DNA of 64,000 nucleotides from Streptococcus infantis (GCF_021497965.1 NZ_CP046525.1:496001-560000); one strand, 5' to 3'; numbered from the stretch's first letter, positions 54,867 through 63,432 are shown. Translations and numbers: made by a program. Notes: generated by a model from the sequence alone, not told the origin.

Positions 54867-54920
54867 AATCCTGTATCGAGTCGTTTGACTAAGAAATATT
54901 GAAATCAGAAGGAGAAAAGA

Positions 54921-55511
54921 ATGATTCCTGTAGTTATTGAACAAACAAGTCGTGGAGAACGTTCATATGACATATACTCACGTCTTCTAAAAGATCGTAT
55001 CATCATGTTGACTGGACCAGTCGAAGACAATATGGCAAACTCAGTTATCGCCCAATTGCTTTTCTTGGATGCCCAAGATAGTACAAAAGATATTTACCTT
55101 TATGTAAATACACCAGGTGGGTCTGTATCAGCTGGTTTGGCAATCGTTGATACCATGAACTTTATCAAGGCAGATGTCCAAACTATCGTTATGGGGATGG
55201 CAGCTTCAATGGGAACAATTATTGCCTCAAGTGGAGCAAAAGGCAAACGTTTCATGCTTCCAAATGCAGAGTACATGATTCACCAACCAATGGGTGGTAC
55301 AGGTGGTGGTACTCAGCAAACAGATATGGCTATCGCTGCTGAACATTTGCTTAAAACTCGTAAGACTTTAGAGCAAATTCTTGCAGATAACTCTGGTAAA
55401 TCAGTTGAGCAAATACATGCAGATGCTGAACGTGATTACTGGATGAGTGCTCAAGAAACACTTGAATATGGTTTCATTGATGAAATTATGGCCAATAATT
55501 CTTTGAATTAA
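54921..55511 (+). CDS. clpP: ATP-dependent Clp protease proteolytic subunit
   Basis: The 196-residue serine protease chamber subunit. Catalytic residues are in [10 protein letters not shown] near residue 92 (Ser), YMIHQP near residue 119 (His), and Asp in the DRD-like AERDYWMS near residue 170. Full length. Under CtsR heat-shock control. It works with ClpC/MecA (mecA is at 11.4 kb) and other Clp ATPases. Confidence 0.97.
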   Translation: MIPVVIEQTSRGERSYDIYSRLLKDRIIMLTGPVEDNMANSVIAQLLFLDAQDSTKDIYLYVNTPGGSVSAGLAIVDTMNFIKADVQTIVMGMAASMGTIIASSGAKGKRFMLPNAEYMIHQPMGGTGGGTQQTDMAIAAEHLLKTRKTLEQILADNSGKSVEQIHADAERDYWMSAQETLEYGFIDEIMANNSLN

Positions 55512-55517
55512 TCTACT

Positions 55518-55547
55518 AAAGCAAACTCGACTGAGTTTGCTTTTTTT
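55518..55547 (+). terminator. Intrinsic terminator after clpP
   Basis: An 11-bp perfect stem AAAGCAAACTC / GAGTTTGCTTT with a GACT loop and T7. Confidence 0.92.
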
Positions 55548-55555
55548 GGTATAAT
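55547..55555 (+). promoter_or_regulatory. Extended -10 promoter of the YlbG-family gene
   Basis: TGGTATAAT uses the last T of the clpP terminator as its first base. GGAAG lies before the ATG at 55587. Confidence 0.65.
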
Positions 55556-55586
55556 AAGAGGAAGATTACTAGAAGGAAGATGAATT

Positions 55587-55856
55587 ATGTTTCAAAAAGA
55601 AAATCGGTCTGGTCTGATTATCTACCTATACTATAATCGTGATGCAAAAAAACTCGCAAATTATGGCGATATTTGTTATCACTCAAAAAAACACCGTTAT
55701 CTACAACTTTATGTTCCAACAGAAGAAGTAGAAAACCTGGTAGGTCGTTTAGATAAAGAGAAATTTATCAAGAAAGTGAGACGATGTCACATCCAAGAAT
55801 TAGAAACTCCTTTCGTTGGGAACCTATATAAAACCAACGAAAACGTTATCATTTAA
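55587..55856 (+). CDS. YlbG family (DUF2129/UPF0298) protein
   Basis: An 89-residue soluble protein of the UPF0298 family, with [22 protein letters not shown] at residue 8, [13 protein letters not shown] near residue 31 and the [14 protein letters not shown] end. Function unknown; present across Firmicutes. It sits between clpP and livJ with its own -10. Confidence 0.88.
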   Translation: MFQKENRSGLIIYLYYNRDAKKLANYGDICYHSKKHRYLQLYVPTEEVENLVGRLDKEKFIKKVRRCHIQELETPFVGNLYKTNENVII

Positions 55857-55874
55857 AAAAGTGAGAGAAACTTG

Positions 55875-55903
55875 TTGACAATTTTCTGATAATTCGGTAT
55901 ATT
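55875..55903 (+). promoter_or_regulatory. Promoter of the liv operon
   Basis: Consensus TTGACA at 55875 and TATATT at 55898 with 17-base spacing, 41 bases before livJ. No CodY site could be called with certainty, although the AATTTTCTGATAATT stretch in the spacer resembles the CodY motif. Confidence 0.75.
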
Positions 55904-55944
55904 CTTAACATGTAATTTAAATTGAACATTAAAAGGAGATAAAC

Positions 55945-57105
55945 ATGAAGAAAAAATTTGCATTGTCACTCGTAGCTCTTGCAAGTACAGCACTCTTAGC
56001 AGCTTGTGGGGAAGTGAAGTCAGGAGCATCGAATGCAACTGGTAACCCAATTGATGAAAAAGTTGTAAAAATTGGTTTCAACTTCGAAGAGACTGGAGCA
56101 GTAGCTGCTTACGGTACATCTGAACAAAAGGGTGCTCAACTTGCAGTTGATCAAATCAATGCTGCTGGTGGTGTTGATGGAAAACAAATCGAAGTTGTAG
56201 ATAAAGATAACAAATCTGAAACTGCTGAAGCGGCTTCAGTTTCTACAAACCTTGTTACTCAATCAAAAGTAGCAGCTATCGTAGGGCCTGCGACTTCTGG
56301 AGCAACTGCTGCTGCAGTGGCAAACGCTACTCAAGCTGGTGTGCCATTAATCTCGCCAAGTGCTACTCAAGATGGTTTGACAAAAGGACAAGACTTCCTA
56401 TTTATTGGAACATTCCAAGATAGCTACCAAGGGAAAATCATCTCTAACTACGTTTCAAATAAATTGAACGCTAAGAAAGTTGTTTTGTATACTGATAACT
56501 CAAGTGACTATGCTAAAGGTGTTGCAAAAGCTTTCCGTGAATCATTTAAAGGTGAAATCGTAGCTGATGAAACATTTGTATCAGGAGATACTGACTTCCA
56601 AGCAGCTCTTACAAAAATTAAAGATAAAGAATTTGATGCAATCGTATTACCAGGTTACTACACTGAAGCAGGTAAAATTGTAAACCAAGCTCGTGGTATG
56701 GGTATTGACAAACCAATCATTGGTGGTGATGGATTTAATGGTGAAGAGTTTGTTCAACAAGCAACAGCAGAAAGAGCATCAAACATTTACTTCATCTCTG
56801 GTTTCTCATCAACAGTTGATGTTTCTGATAAGGCAAAAGCCTTCCTAGAAGCTTACCGTGCTAAATACAATGAAGAGCCTTCAACTTTTGCAGCTCTTGC
56901 ATATGACTCAGTTTACCTTGTAGCAAATGCAGCAAAAGGTGCTAAAACATCTGTAGAACTTAAAGATAATCTTGCTAAAACTAAAGCCTTTGAGGGAGTA
57001 ACAGGTCAAACAAGCTTTGATGCAGATCACAACACTGTTAAAACTGCATTCATGATGACTATGAATAATGGTAAAGTTGAAGCGGCAGAAGTCGTACAAC
57101 CATAA
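55945..57105 (+). CDS. livJ: Branched-chain amino acid ABC transporter, substrate-binding lipoprotein
   Basis: A 386-residue lipoprotein that captures Leu/Ile/Val outside the cell. The signal peptide ends in the lipobox LLAACG near residue 21. The periplasmic-binding fold has KIGFNFEETGAVAAYG near residue 36, IVGPATSGATAAAVAN near residue 112 and DGFNGEEF near residue 259. AAAGGAG precedes the start. First gene of livJHMGF. Confidence 0.93.
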   Translation: MKKKFALSLVALASTALLAACGEVKSGASNATGNPIDEKVVKIGFNFEETGAVAAYGTSEQKGAQLAVDQINAAGGVDGKQIEVVDKDNKSETAEAASVSTNLVTQSKVAAIVGPATSGATAAAVANATQAGVPLISPSATQDGLTKGQDFLFIGTFQDSYQGKIISNYVSNKLNAKKVVLYTDNSSDYAKGVAKAFRESFKGEIVADETFVSGDTDFQAALTKIKDKEFDAIVLPGYYTEAGKIVNQARGMGIDKPIIGGDGFNGEEFVQQATAERASNIYFISGFSSTVDVSDKAKAFLEAYRAKYNEEPSTFAALAYDSVYLVANAAKGAKTSVELKDNLAKTKAFEGVTGQTSFDADHNTVKTAFMMTMNNGKVEAAEVVQP

Positions 57106-57123
57106 ATTAAAGATAACGAGAAT

Positions 57124-57152
57124 GGGGAATGAGCTTTTTACTCACTCCCTGT
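57124..57152 (+). other. Intercistronic hairpin between livJ and livH
   Basis: GGGAATGAG pairs with CTCACTCCC (one mismatch) around CTTTTTA, with no strong T-run. Such a structure typically protects the 3' end of the binding-protein message and gives it excess over the permease genes. Confidence 0.5.
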
Positions 57153-57210
57153 TTCGGTATTTTAGAAGCAATTTATATCCTAAAAATTATTATTAGAAAG
57201 AGTGAACTAT

Positions 57211-58080
57211 ATGCTTCAACAACTTGTCAATGGTTTGATCTTAGGAAGTGTTTATGCGCTGCTAGCCTTGGGTTATACCATGGTTTATGGAATTATCAAA
57301 CTCATTAACTTTGCCCACGGTGATATCTATATGATGGGTGCTTTCATGGGTTATTTCTTGATTAATTCCCTACAATTAAATTTCTTTTTAGCCTTAATTT
57401 TATCGATGATTGGTTCAGCCATTCTTGGTGTTATCATTGAGTTTCTAGCTTATCGCCCACTGCGTCATTCAACTCGTATCTCTGTACTGATTACAGCTAT
57501 CGGGGTATCCTTCTTATTGGAATACGGAATGGTCTATCTGGTGGGTGCCAATACACGTGCCTTCCCTCAAGCAATCCAAACTGTACGATACGACTTGGGA
57601 CCAATTAGTCTTACAAATATCCAATTGTTGATTTTGACTGTCTCAATTGTCTTAATGATTCTTTTGCAACTTATCGTACAAAAAACCAAGATGGGGAAAG
57701 CTATGCGTGCCGTTTCTGTAGATAGCGATGCTGCTCAGTTGATGGGGATTAACGTGAACCGTACAATCAGCTTTACCTTTGCTTTGGGTTCAGCTTTGGC
57801 TGGAGCAGCAGGTGTCTTGATTGCCCTTTATTACAACTCTCTCGAACCATTGATGGGAATGACTCCAGGTATTAAATCTTTCGTTGCTGCCGTTCTTGGT
57901 GGTATCGGTATCATCCCTGGTGCAGCTCTTGGAGGTTTTGTAATTGGTCTATTGGAAACTTTTGCAATCGCTTTTGGATTGTCAGATTTCCGTGATGCCA
58001 TCGTGTATGGAATCTTGCTCTTAATCTTGATTGTTCGTCCAGCTGGTATCCTTGGTAAGAATGTGAAAGAGAAGGTGTAA
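57211..58080 (+). CDS. livH: Branched-chain amino acid ABC transporter permease LivH
   Basis: A 289-residue permease with about eight membrane segments, the LivH start QQLVNGLILGSVYALLALGYTMVYG and the conserved NFAHGDIYMMGAF near residue 35. Near residue 190 is GSALAGAAGVL, the coupling region to the ATPases. ATG 57211 is preferred over GTG 57202 because GAAAGAG at 57196 is better spaced. Confidence 0.92.
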   Translation: MLQQLVNGLILGSVYALLALGYTMVYGIIKLINFAHGDIYMMGAFMGYFLINSLQLNFFLALILSMIGSAILGVIIEFLAYRPLRHSTRISVLITAIGVSFLLEYGMVYLVGANTRAFPQAIQTVRYDLGPISLTNIQLLILTVSIVLMILLQLIVQKTKMGKAMRAVSVDSDAAQLMGINVNRTISFTFALGSALAGAAGVLIALYYNSLEPLMGMTPGIKSFVAAVLGGIGIIPGAALGGFVIGLLETFAIAFGLSDFRDAIVYGILLLILIVRPAGILGKNVKEKV

Positions 58081-58083
58081 ACA

Positions 58084-59040
58084 ATGAAATTAAATGTAAA
58101 AGCTAATATTCTCTGGATATTCCTTTTGTTGCTTGGATATGGTATGATTAGCCTCTTAGTTTCACTTGGTATTTTAAACCTTTTCCATATTCAAATTCTG
58201 GAACAAATCGGTATTAATATTATTCTTGCAGTAGGACTTAACCTAATCGTTGGTTTCTCTGGCCAATTTTCACTTGGACATGCTGGATTTATGGCTATCG
58301 GTGCCTATGCAGCAGCTATTATTGGATCAAAATCTCCAACTTATGGTGCCTTCTTTGGAGCTATGTTGCTAGGCGCCATCATTGCTGGTTTGGTTGCCCT
58401 CATCGTAGGAATTCCTACCCTTCGTTTGAAGGGGGATTATCTTGCAGTTGCGACACTTGGGGTTGCTGAGATTATTCGTATCTTGATTGTCAATGGTGGT
58501 AGCCTAACTAATGGAGCTGCAGGTATTTTAGGAATTCCAAACTTCACTAACTGGCAAATGGTATATATCTTTGCTGTGATTACAACTATTTTAACACTGA
58601 ACTTTTTACGTAGTCCAATCGGTCGTTTAACCTTGTCTGTTCGTGAAGATGAAATTGCGGCTGAGTCAGTAGGGGTCAATACAACAAAAATCAAAATTAT
58701 TGCTTTCGTATTTGGAGCTATGACTGCAAGTATTGCAGGATCACTCCAAGCAGGATTTGTCGGTTCAGTTGTACCAAAAGATTATAGTTTTATCAACTCT
58801 ATCAACGTTTTAATCATCGTTGTATTTGGTGGTTTGGGATCAATCACAGGATCAATTGTCGCGGCCATTGTTCTTGGAATTTTGAACATGTTACTCCAAG
58901 ACGTTGCTAGCGTTCGTATGATTATCTATGCTTTGGCTTTGGTACTTGTTATGATTTTCAGACCAGGTGGACTCCTTGGTACATGGGAATTGAGCCTATC
59001 ACGTCTCTTTAAAAAAGGTAAGAAGGAGGGACAAAACTAA
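58084..59040 (+). CDS. livM: Branched-chain amino acid ABC transporter permease LivM
   Basis: A 318-residue permease with about eight to ten membrane segments. Signatures are NLIVGFSGQFSLGHAGFMAIGAYAAA near residue 54 and RLKGDYLAVATLGVAEI near residue 115, with the coupling motif AGSLQAGFVG near residue 218. It follows livH by 3 bases and overlaps livG by one base (TAATG). Confidence 0.93.
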   Translation: MKLNVKANILWIFLLLLGYGMISLLVSLGILNLFHIQILEQIGINIILAVGLNLIVGFSGQFSLGHAGFMAIGAYAAAIIGSKSPTYGAFFGAMLLGAIIAGLVALIVGIPTLRLKGDYLAVATLGVAEIIRILIVNGGSLTNGAAGILGIPNFTNWQMVYIFAVITTILTLNFLRSPIGRLTLSVREDEIAAESVGVNTTKIKIIAFVFGAMTASIAGSLQAGFVGSVVPKDYSFINSINVLIIVVFGGLGSITGSIVAAIVLGILNMLLQDVASVRMIIYALALVLVMIFRPGGLLGTWELSLSRLFKKGKKEGQN

Positions 59041-59804
59041 TGGCATTACTTGAAGTAAAAAACTTAACCAAACATTTTGGTGGTTTGACGGCTGTTGGAG
59101 ATGTAACTCTCGAATTGAATGAAGGTGAACTTGTTGGCTTGATTGGACCGAATGGAGCAGGGAAAACAACTCTTTTCAACTTGCTGACAGGAGTTTATGA
59201 ACCGAGTGAAGGAACTGTTACTTTGGATGGACACTTACTAAACGGGAAGCAACCTTATAAAATCGCATCCCTTGGTTTAGGGCGTACCTTCCAAAATATT
59301 CGTCTTTTTAAAGACTTAACAGTTTTGGATAACGTTTTGATTGCATTTAGCAACCATCATAAACAACATGTATTTGCTAGTTTCTTACGCTTACCAGCTT
59401 TTTACAAGAATGAAAAAGAATTGAAAGCCAAAGCTTTAGAATTACTAAAGATCTTTGATTTAGACGGTGATGCTGAAACTTTAGCAAAAAACCTAGCTTA
59501 TGGTCAACAACGTCGTTTGGAGATTGTTCGTGCTCTTGCCACAGAACCTAAAATTCTTTTCTTGGATGAGCCTGCAGCTGGTATGAATCCACAAGAAACG
59601 GCAGAATTGACTGAGTTGATTCGTCGTATCAAAGATGAATTTAACATTACCATCATGCTGATTGAACATGATATGAACTTGGTCATGGAGGTCACAGAGC
59701 GTATCTATGTTCTTGAGTATGGTCGTTTGATTGCTCATGGAACACCAGATGAAATCAAGAACAATAAACGTGTTATCGAAGCTTATCTTGGAGGTGAAGC
59801 CTAA
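59040..59804 (+). CDS. livG: Branched-chain amino acid ABC transporter ATPase LivG
   Basis: A 254-residue ABC ATPase: Walker A GPNGAGKTT near residue 37, Q-loop, the family's variant signature LAYGQQRRLEIVRAL near residue 152 and Walker B ILFLDEPAAGMNP near residue 175. One-base overlaps with livM and livF indicate translational coupling. Confidence 0.95.
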   Translation: MALLEVKNLTKHFGGLTAVGDVTLELNEGELVGLIGPNGAGKTTLFNLLTGVYEPSEGTVTLDGHLLNGKQPYKIASLGLGRTFQNIRLFKDLTVLDNVLIAFSNHHKQHVFASFLRLPAFYKNEKELKAKALELLKIFDLDGDAETLAKNLAYGQQRRLEIVRALATEPKILFLDEPAAGMNPQETAELTELIRRIKDEFNITIMLIEHDMNLVMEVTERIYVLEYGRLIAHGTPDEIKNNKRVIEAYLGGEA

Positions 59805-60514
59805 TGTCTATGTTAAAAGTTGAAAACCTCTCAGTACACTACGGTATGATTCAAGCTGTACGTGATGTGAGCTTTGAAGTCAATGAAGGAGAAGTTGTTT
59901 CTCTTATCGGTGCTAACGGTGCTGGTAAAACAACCATCCTTCGTACTCTATCAGGACTTGTTCGTCCAAGTTCTGGTCGAATTGAATTTTTGGGTCAAGA
60001 AATCCAAAAGATGCCTGCACAGAAGATTGTGGCTTCAGGACTTTCTCAAGTACCAGAAGGTCGTCATGTCTTCCCTGGTTTGACAGTTATGGAAAACTTG
60101 GAGATGGGAGCTTTTCTTAAGAAAAATCGTGAAGAGAACCAAGCTAATTTGAAGAAGGTATTTTCACGTTTCCCACGTTTGGAAGAACGTAAAAATCAAG
60201 ATGCGGCTACCCTATCTGGTGGTGAACAGCAGATGCTTGCCATGGGGCGTGCACTTATGTCGACACCAAAACTTCTTCTTTTGGATGAGCCATCAATGGG
60301 ACTGGCACCAATTTTCATTCAAGAAATTTTTGATATCATCCAAGATATTCAAAAACAAGGGACAACCGTTCTTTTGATTGAACAAAATGCCAATAAAGCA
60401 CTTGCCATCGCAGATCGAGGATATGTACTTGAAACAGGTAAGATTGTTCTTTCAGGAACAGGTAAAGAACTCGCAGCTTCAGACGAAGTCAGAAAAGCAT
60501 ATCTAGGTGGCTAA
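59804..60514 (+). CDS. livF: Branched-chain amino acid ABC transporter ATPase LivF
   Basis: A 236-residue ABC ATPase: Walker A GANGAGKTT near residue 37, signature LSGGEQQMLAMGRAL near residue 137 and Walker B LLLLDEPSMGLAP near residue 158. It pairs with LivG under the LivHM permeases. Last gene of the operon. Confidence 0.95.
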   Translation: MSMLKVENLSVHYGMIQAVRDVSFEVNEGEVVSLIGANGAGKTTILRTLSGLVRPSSGRIEFLGQEIQKMPAQKIVASGLSQVPEGRHVFPGLTVMENLEMGAFLKKNREENQANLKKVFSRFPRLEERKNQDAATLSGGEQQMLAMGRALMSTPKLLLLDEPSMGLAPIFIQEIFDIIQDIQKQGTTVLLIEQNANKALAIADRGYVLETGKIVLSGTGKELAASDEVRKAYLGG

Positions 60515-60697
60515 AACAATCCAGTGGATTGTTTTAGTCGGCGGATAAGGATTGCGTAGTAATCTTCGTATAATCTGGGAGACTAGTTTAGGTTGCGGAT
60601 AAGGATTGCGCAAGCAATCCACATTATTCCGGGGGACCTTTTTAGTCGGCGGATAGAGATTGCAAAGCAACCATAGAATCCACATAAGTAAATGATT
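60515..60697. repeat. 54-base degenerate tandem repeats behind livF
   Basis: This non-coding stretch opens with a perfect 13-bp hairpin (CTAAAACAATCCA / TGGATTGTTTTAG) and then holds tandem units starting with GCGGATAAGGATTGCG or close variants near 60541, 60595 and 60649, 54 bases apart. Each has a small inner stem (GGATTGC/GCAATCC in unit two). On the minus strand an open frame of 60 codons reads as three 18-residue repeats with N-x-YP-x-x-K, but it has no ribosome site and is probably only a reflection of the DNA repeat. The spacer between livF and the next gene (315 bases) contains nothing else but a terminator and promoter. Confidence 0.75.
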
Positions 60698-60724
60698 AAG
60701 AGCTCTTAGGTGGAGCTCTTTTTC
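60698..60724 (+). terminator. Intrinsic terminator of the liv operon
   Basis: An 8-bp perfect stem AAGAGCTC / GAGCTCTT with a 7-base loop and T5. Confidence 0.85.
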
Positions 60725-60762
60725 GTAAAGTTCACCAGATTTTTCTGAATCTTGAAAAAGAG

Positions 60763-60801
60763 ATGAAAGCGTTTGATAGCTTTCCGTAAAAAGTGTATAA
60801 T
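60763..60801 (+). promoter_or_regulatory. cre-like box and -10 of the CBS/ACT gene
   Basis: ATGAAAGCGTTTGAT at 60763-60777 matches the left and centre of the cre consensus but not its right end; it covers the -35 position of the promoter whose -10, TATAAT, is at 60796. CcpA control is only a possibility. Confidence 0.45.
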
Positions 60802-60829
60802 AAAACTATAAACATAAAGGAGATTTCCT

Positions 60830-61486
60830 ATGGCAGTTAAAGATTTTATGACTCGTAAGGTCGTTTATATTAGTCCTGATACAACTGTTGCGCATGCAGC
60901 AGATTTAATGCGTGAACAAGGCTTGCACCGTCTTCCTGTTATTGAAAATGATAAATTAGTAGGATTGGTGACAGAAGGAACAATTGCTGAAGCTAGTCCA
61001 TCAAAAGCAACTAGTCTTTCAATCTTTGAGATGAACTACTTGCTTAACAAGACAAAGGTAAAAGATGTCATGATTCGTGATGTTGTTACTGTTTCAGGAT
61101 ATGCTAGTTTGGAAGATGCAACCTATCTCATGTTGAAAAATAAGATTGGTATCTTACCAGTTGTTGATAACGGTCAATTGTATGGCGTTATAACAGATCG
61201 AGATGTATTCGGAGCCTTTCTTGAAATTGCTGGTTATGGTGAAGAGGGAATCCGTGTTCGTTTTATCACAGAAAATGAAGTTGGGGTACTCGGTAAGATT
61301 GTTTCTTTAATCGTTGAGGAAAATCTTAATATTTCTCATACTGTTAATATTCCACGTAAAGATGGTAAGATTGTTATCGAAGTCCAAATTGAGGGAACGG
61401 TTGATCTTAGTTCCTTGAAGAAGAAATTTGAAGAAGAGAATATTTTCGTAGATGAAATTACCAAAACTGCAGCAAAAAAACTCTAA
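60830..61486 (+). CDS. CBS-pair and ACT domain protein (AcuB-like)
   Basis: A 218-residue protein with two CBS domains (about residues 1-55, VKDFMTRKVVYISPDTTVAHAADLM, and 75-130, VKDVMIRDVVTVSGYASLEDATYLM) and an ACT domain (about 140-210, RVRFITENEVGVLGKIVSLI). CBS pairs bind adenine nucleotides and ACT domains bind amino acids, so a sensor role is likely. Placement next to the branched-chain amino acid transporter hints at amino acid sensing, but the function is not known; the acuB name comes from acetoin use in Bacillus. Confidence 0.85.
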   Translation: MAVKDFMTRKVVYISPDTTVAHAADLMREQGLHRLPVIENDKLVGLVTEGTIAEASPSKATSLSIFEMNYLLNKTKVKDVMIRDVVTVSGYASLEDATYLMLKNKIGILPVVDNGQLYGVITDRDVFGAFLEIAGYGEEGIRVRFITENEVGVLGKIVSLIVEENLNISHTVNIPRKDGKIVIEVQIEGTVDLSSLKKKFEEENIFVDEITKTAAKKL

Positions 61487-61511
61487 AAAATAAACTATCA
61501 TTGTTTTATAC

Positions 61512-61540
61512 TTGCGAAAAAAATTTTTTTCTAGTATAAT
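61512..61540 (+). promoter_or_regulatory. Promoter of rpsF-ssb-rpsR
   Basis: TTGCGA at 61512 and TATAAT at 61535 with 17-base spacing and a very AT-rich spacer. Leader of about 68 bases follows. Confidence 0.8.
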
Positions 61541-61548
61541 AGTTTATT

Positions 61549-61587
61549 GTGAGCAAACCTCACTTACCCCATGCAAAGACTTGGGGT
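61549..61587 (+). promoter_or_regulatory. rpsF leader hairpins (possible S6:S18 autoregulatory site)
   Basis: Two stems are visible: GTGAG/CTCAC (61549-61563) and ACCCC/GGGGT (61566-61587). S6:S18 autoregulation through a leader structure is known for rpsF operons; I can see the stems but could not confirm the conserved binding bulge. Confidence 0.45.
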
Positions 61588-61614
61588 CATTAGACCAAAA
61601 GGAGGAACATATCA

Positions 61615-61905
61615 ATGGCTAAATACGAAATTCTTTATATCATTCGTCCAAACATTGAAGAAGAAGCGAAAAACGCTTTGGTAGCACGTTTTGACTCTAT
61701 CTTGACTGACAACGGTGCAACTGTTGTTGAATCAAAAGATTGGGAAAAACGTCGTCTTGCATACGAAATCCAAGATTTCCGTGAAGGACTTTACCACATC
61801 GTTAACGTTGAAGCAAACGATGACGCAGCTCTTAAAGAGTTTGACCGTTTGTCAAAAATCAACGCTGACATTCTTCGTCACATGATCGTCAAACTTGACG
61901 CGTAA
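61615..61905 (+). CDS. rpsF: 30S ribosomal protein S6
   Basis: A 96-residue protein with the family start [40 protein letters not shown] near residue 42 and LRHMIVKLD at the end. It binds 16S RNA together with S18. AAAAGGAGGAA precedes the start. First gene of rpsF-ssb-rpsR. Confidence 0.97.
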   Translation: MAKYEILYIIRPNIEEEAKNALVARFDSILTDNGATVVESKDWEKRRLAYEIQDFREGLYHIVNVEANDDAALKEFDRLSKINADILRHMIVKLDA

Positions 61906-61916
61906 GAAGGTAGATT

Positions 61917-62387
61917 ATGATTAACAATGTTGTACTTGTAGGGCGTATGGTACGTGACGCTGAGTTGCGTTATACCCCATCAAATGTAGCAGTAGCTACT
62001 TTTACTCTTGCAGTAAACCGTACATTTAAGAGTCAAAATGGTGAACGTGAAGCTGATTTTATCAATGTCGTCATGTGGCGCCAACAGGCTGAAAACCTTG
62101 CTAACTGGGCTAAAAAAGGCTCACTTATTGGGGTGACAGGTCGTATTCAGACTCGTAGTTACGATAACCAGCAAGGACAACGTGTCTACGTGACTGAAGT
62201 CGTAGCTGAGAATTTCCAAATGTTGGAAAGCCGTAGCGTACGTGAAGGTCAAACTGGTGGAACTCATTCTGCACCAAGTTCAAACTATTCATCACCTACA
62301 CAATCAGCACCTGACTTTTCACGTGATGAAAATCCATTTGGAACAACAAATCCATTGGATATTTCAGACGATGATTTACCATTCTAA
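61917..62387 (+). CDS. ssb: Single-stranded DNA-binding protein
   Basis: A 156-residue SSB: OB fold in residues 1-105 ([49 protein letters not shown]), a Ser/Gln/Pro-rich linker, and the acidic partner-binding tip DISDDDLPF. Essential replication protein, 11 bases after rpsF. Confidence 0.97.
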   Translation: MINNVVLVGRMVRDAELRYTPSNVAVATFTLAVNRTFKSQNGEREADFINVVMWRQQAENLANWAKKGSLIGVTGRIQTRSYDNQQGQRVYVTEVVAENFQMLESRSVREGQTGGTHSAPSSNYSSPTQSAPDFSRDENPFGTTNPLDISDDDLPF

Positions 62388-62419
62388 TGGACAATTAATA
62401 CTATAAAGGAGAGAAAAAC

Positions 62420-62659
62420 ATGGCTCAACAACGTCGTGGCGGATTCAAACGCCGTAAAAAAGTTGATTACATCGCAGCAAACAAAATTGAATATGTTGAT
62501 TACAAAGATACTGAGCTTCTTAGCCGTTTCGTTTCAGAACGTGGGAAAATCCTTCCACGTCGTGTAACTGGAACTTCAGCTAAAAACCAACGTAAAGTAA
62601 CAACAGCTATCAAACGCGCTCGCGTAATGGCTTTGATGCCTTTCGTAAACGAAGATTAA
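62420..62659 (+). CDS. rpsR: 30S ribosomal protein S18
   Basis: A 79-residue basic protein with [44 protein letters not shown] and [12 protein letters not shown], all S18 landmarks. AAAGGAGAGAAAA precedes the ATG. Last gene of the operon; multiple terminators follow. Confidence 0.97.
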   Translation: MAQQRRGGFKRRKKVDYIAANKIEYVDYKDTELLSRFVSERGKILPRRVTGTSAKNQRKVTTAIKRARVMALMPFVNED

Positions 62660-62661
62660 AG

Positions 62662-62782
62662 AAAAGACCCTTATGGGTCTTTTTTTCAGGACCGGGTGGA
62701 CCTCTTTTTCATGAGCTTGAAAATAAGAAAGCGAATTAAGACCCCAACGAGTCTTTTTTTAGGTCCAGGGGACCTCTTTTTC
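62662..62782 (+). terminator. Array of four stacked terminators after rpsR
   Basis: Hairpin 1 (62662-62686) AAAAGACCC/GGGTCTTTT with T7; hairpin 2 (62688-62709) AGGACC/GGACCT with one mismatch, then CTTTTT; hairpin 3 (62738-62760) AAGAC/GTCTT with T7; hairpin 4 (62761-62781) AGGTCC/GGACCT, then CTTTTT. Hairpins 3-4 repeat the design of 1-2, including the shared stretch GGACCTCTTTTTCATGAG, about 72 bases apart. Confidence 0.8.
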
Positions 62783-62833
62783 ATGAGTTCAGCGAGTCAA
62801 GGCCCGGCTGTTTCCTTTTTTTCTCTATAAAGG

Positions 62834-62842
62834 TGCTATAAT
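62834..62842 (+). promoter_or_regulatory. Extended -10 promoter of the acetyltransferase gene
   Basis: TGCTATAAT, 29 bases before the ATG; AAAGGAG is the ribosome site. Confidence 0.65.
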
Positions 62843-62871
62843 GATAGTAGGAATTTTTAAAGGAGTATCTT

Positions 62872-63381
62872 ATGAAGGGAAACGCTATTATTAGAAAAAT
62901 GATTGAATCGGATATCCAACACCTGTCCCAAGGTTTTATCAATCAGGGTTGGCCTGGTAGAGAGGATAATTTAACTCGATACTTTAAGGAGCAAGAAAGT
63001 GGGGAGAGAGAAGTCTTAGTTGCAGAGGTTGAGAGTGCTGTAGCGGGCTACATTACCATTTTGCCTTCTGCTAAACATGGTCCTTTTGCAGAAATCTATC
63101 CAGAATTATCAGATTTCAATGTCTTTGAGCTTTTTCAAAATCAAGGTATTGGAAATCTCTTGATGGAAGAAGCGGAAAAACGAGTTAAACTCGTATCGGA
63201 TAAGGTTACGCTTGGTGTTGGGCTCCACTCAGGTTATGGACCTGCTCAGAGATTGTACATCAAACGAGGTTATATTCCAGATGGGACAGGTGTCTGGTAT
63301 CGAAATCAACCCTTGGAAATGAATGCAACTAGCCAAAATAATGATGATTTGGTTTTGTATCTAGTAAAGGAATTCGGATAA
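62872..63381 (+). CDS. GNAT family N-acetyltransferase
   Basis: A 169-residue acetyltransferase. The acetyl-CoA site is visible as FELFQNQGIGNLLMEEAEKR near residue 84 (Q/R-x-x-G-x-G/A), followed by the GYGPAQRLYIKRGYIPDGTGVWYR stretch of the fourth motif. N-terminus IRKMIESDIQHLSQGF. Substrate unknown; small-molecule acetylation (for example aminoglycoside-like) is possible but not shown. Confidence 0.85.
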   Translation: MKGNAIIRKMIESDIQHLSQGFINQGWPGREDNLTRYFKEQESGEREVLVAEVESAVAGYITILPSAKHGPFAEIYPELSDFNVFELFQNQGIGNLLMEEAEKRVKLVSDKVTLGVGLHSGYGPAQRLYIKRGYIPDGTGVWYRNQPLEMNATSQNNDDLVLYLVKEFG

Positions 63382-63423
63382 GAGAAAAGGACTTTATTGG
63401 AGATGTGGGATTTGCCTACTTTA

Positions 63424-63432
63424 TGGTATAAT
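63424..63432 (+). promoter_or_regulatory. Extended -10 promoter of the HAD phosphatase gene
   Basis: TGGTATAAT, 29 bases before ATG 63462; AAAGGAGG is the ribosome site. Confidence 0.65.

Noticed and set aside
60503-60685. 60-codon minus-strand open frame with 18-residue repeats as a real peptide gene
   Set aside because: No ribosome site or promoter in front of the ATG; the periodic protein is explained by the 54-base DNA repeat, which is a multiple of three. Kept only as a question in the findings.
60515-60697. BOX, RUP or CRISPR element
   Set aside because: The units do not match the BOX or RUP sequences I know, and there are no regular spacers between exact repeats, so CRISPR is excluded.
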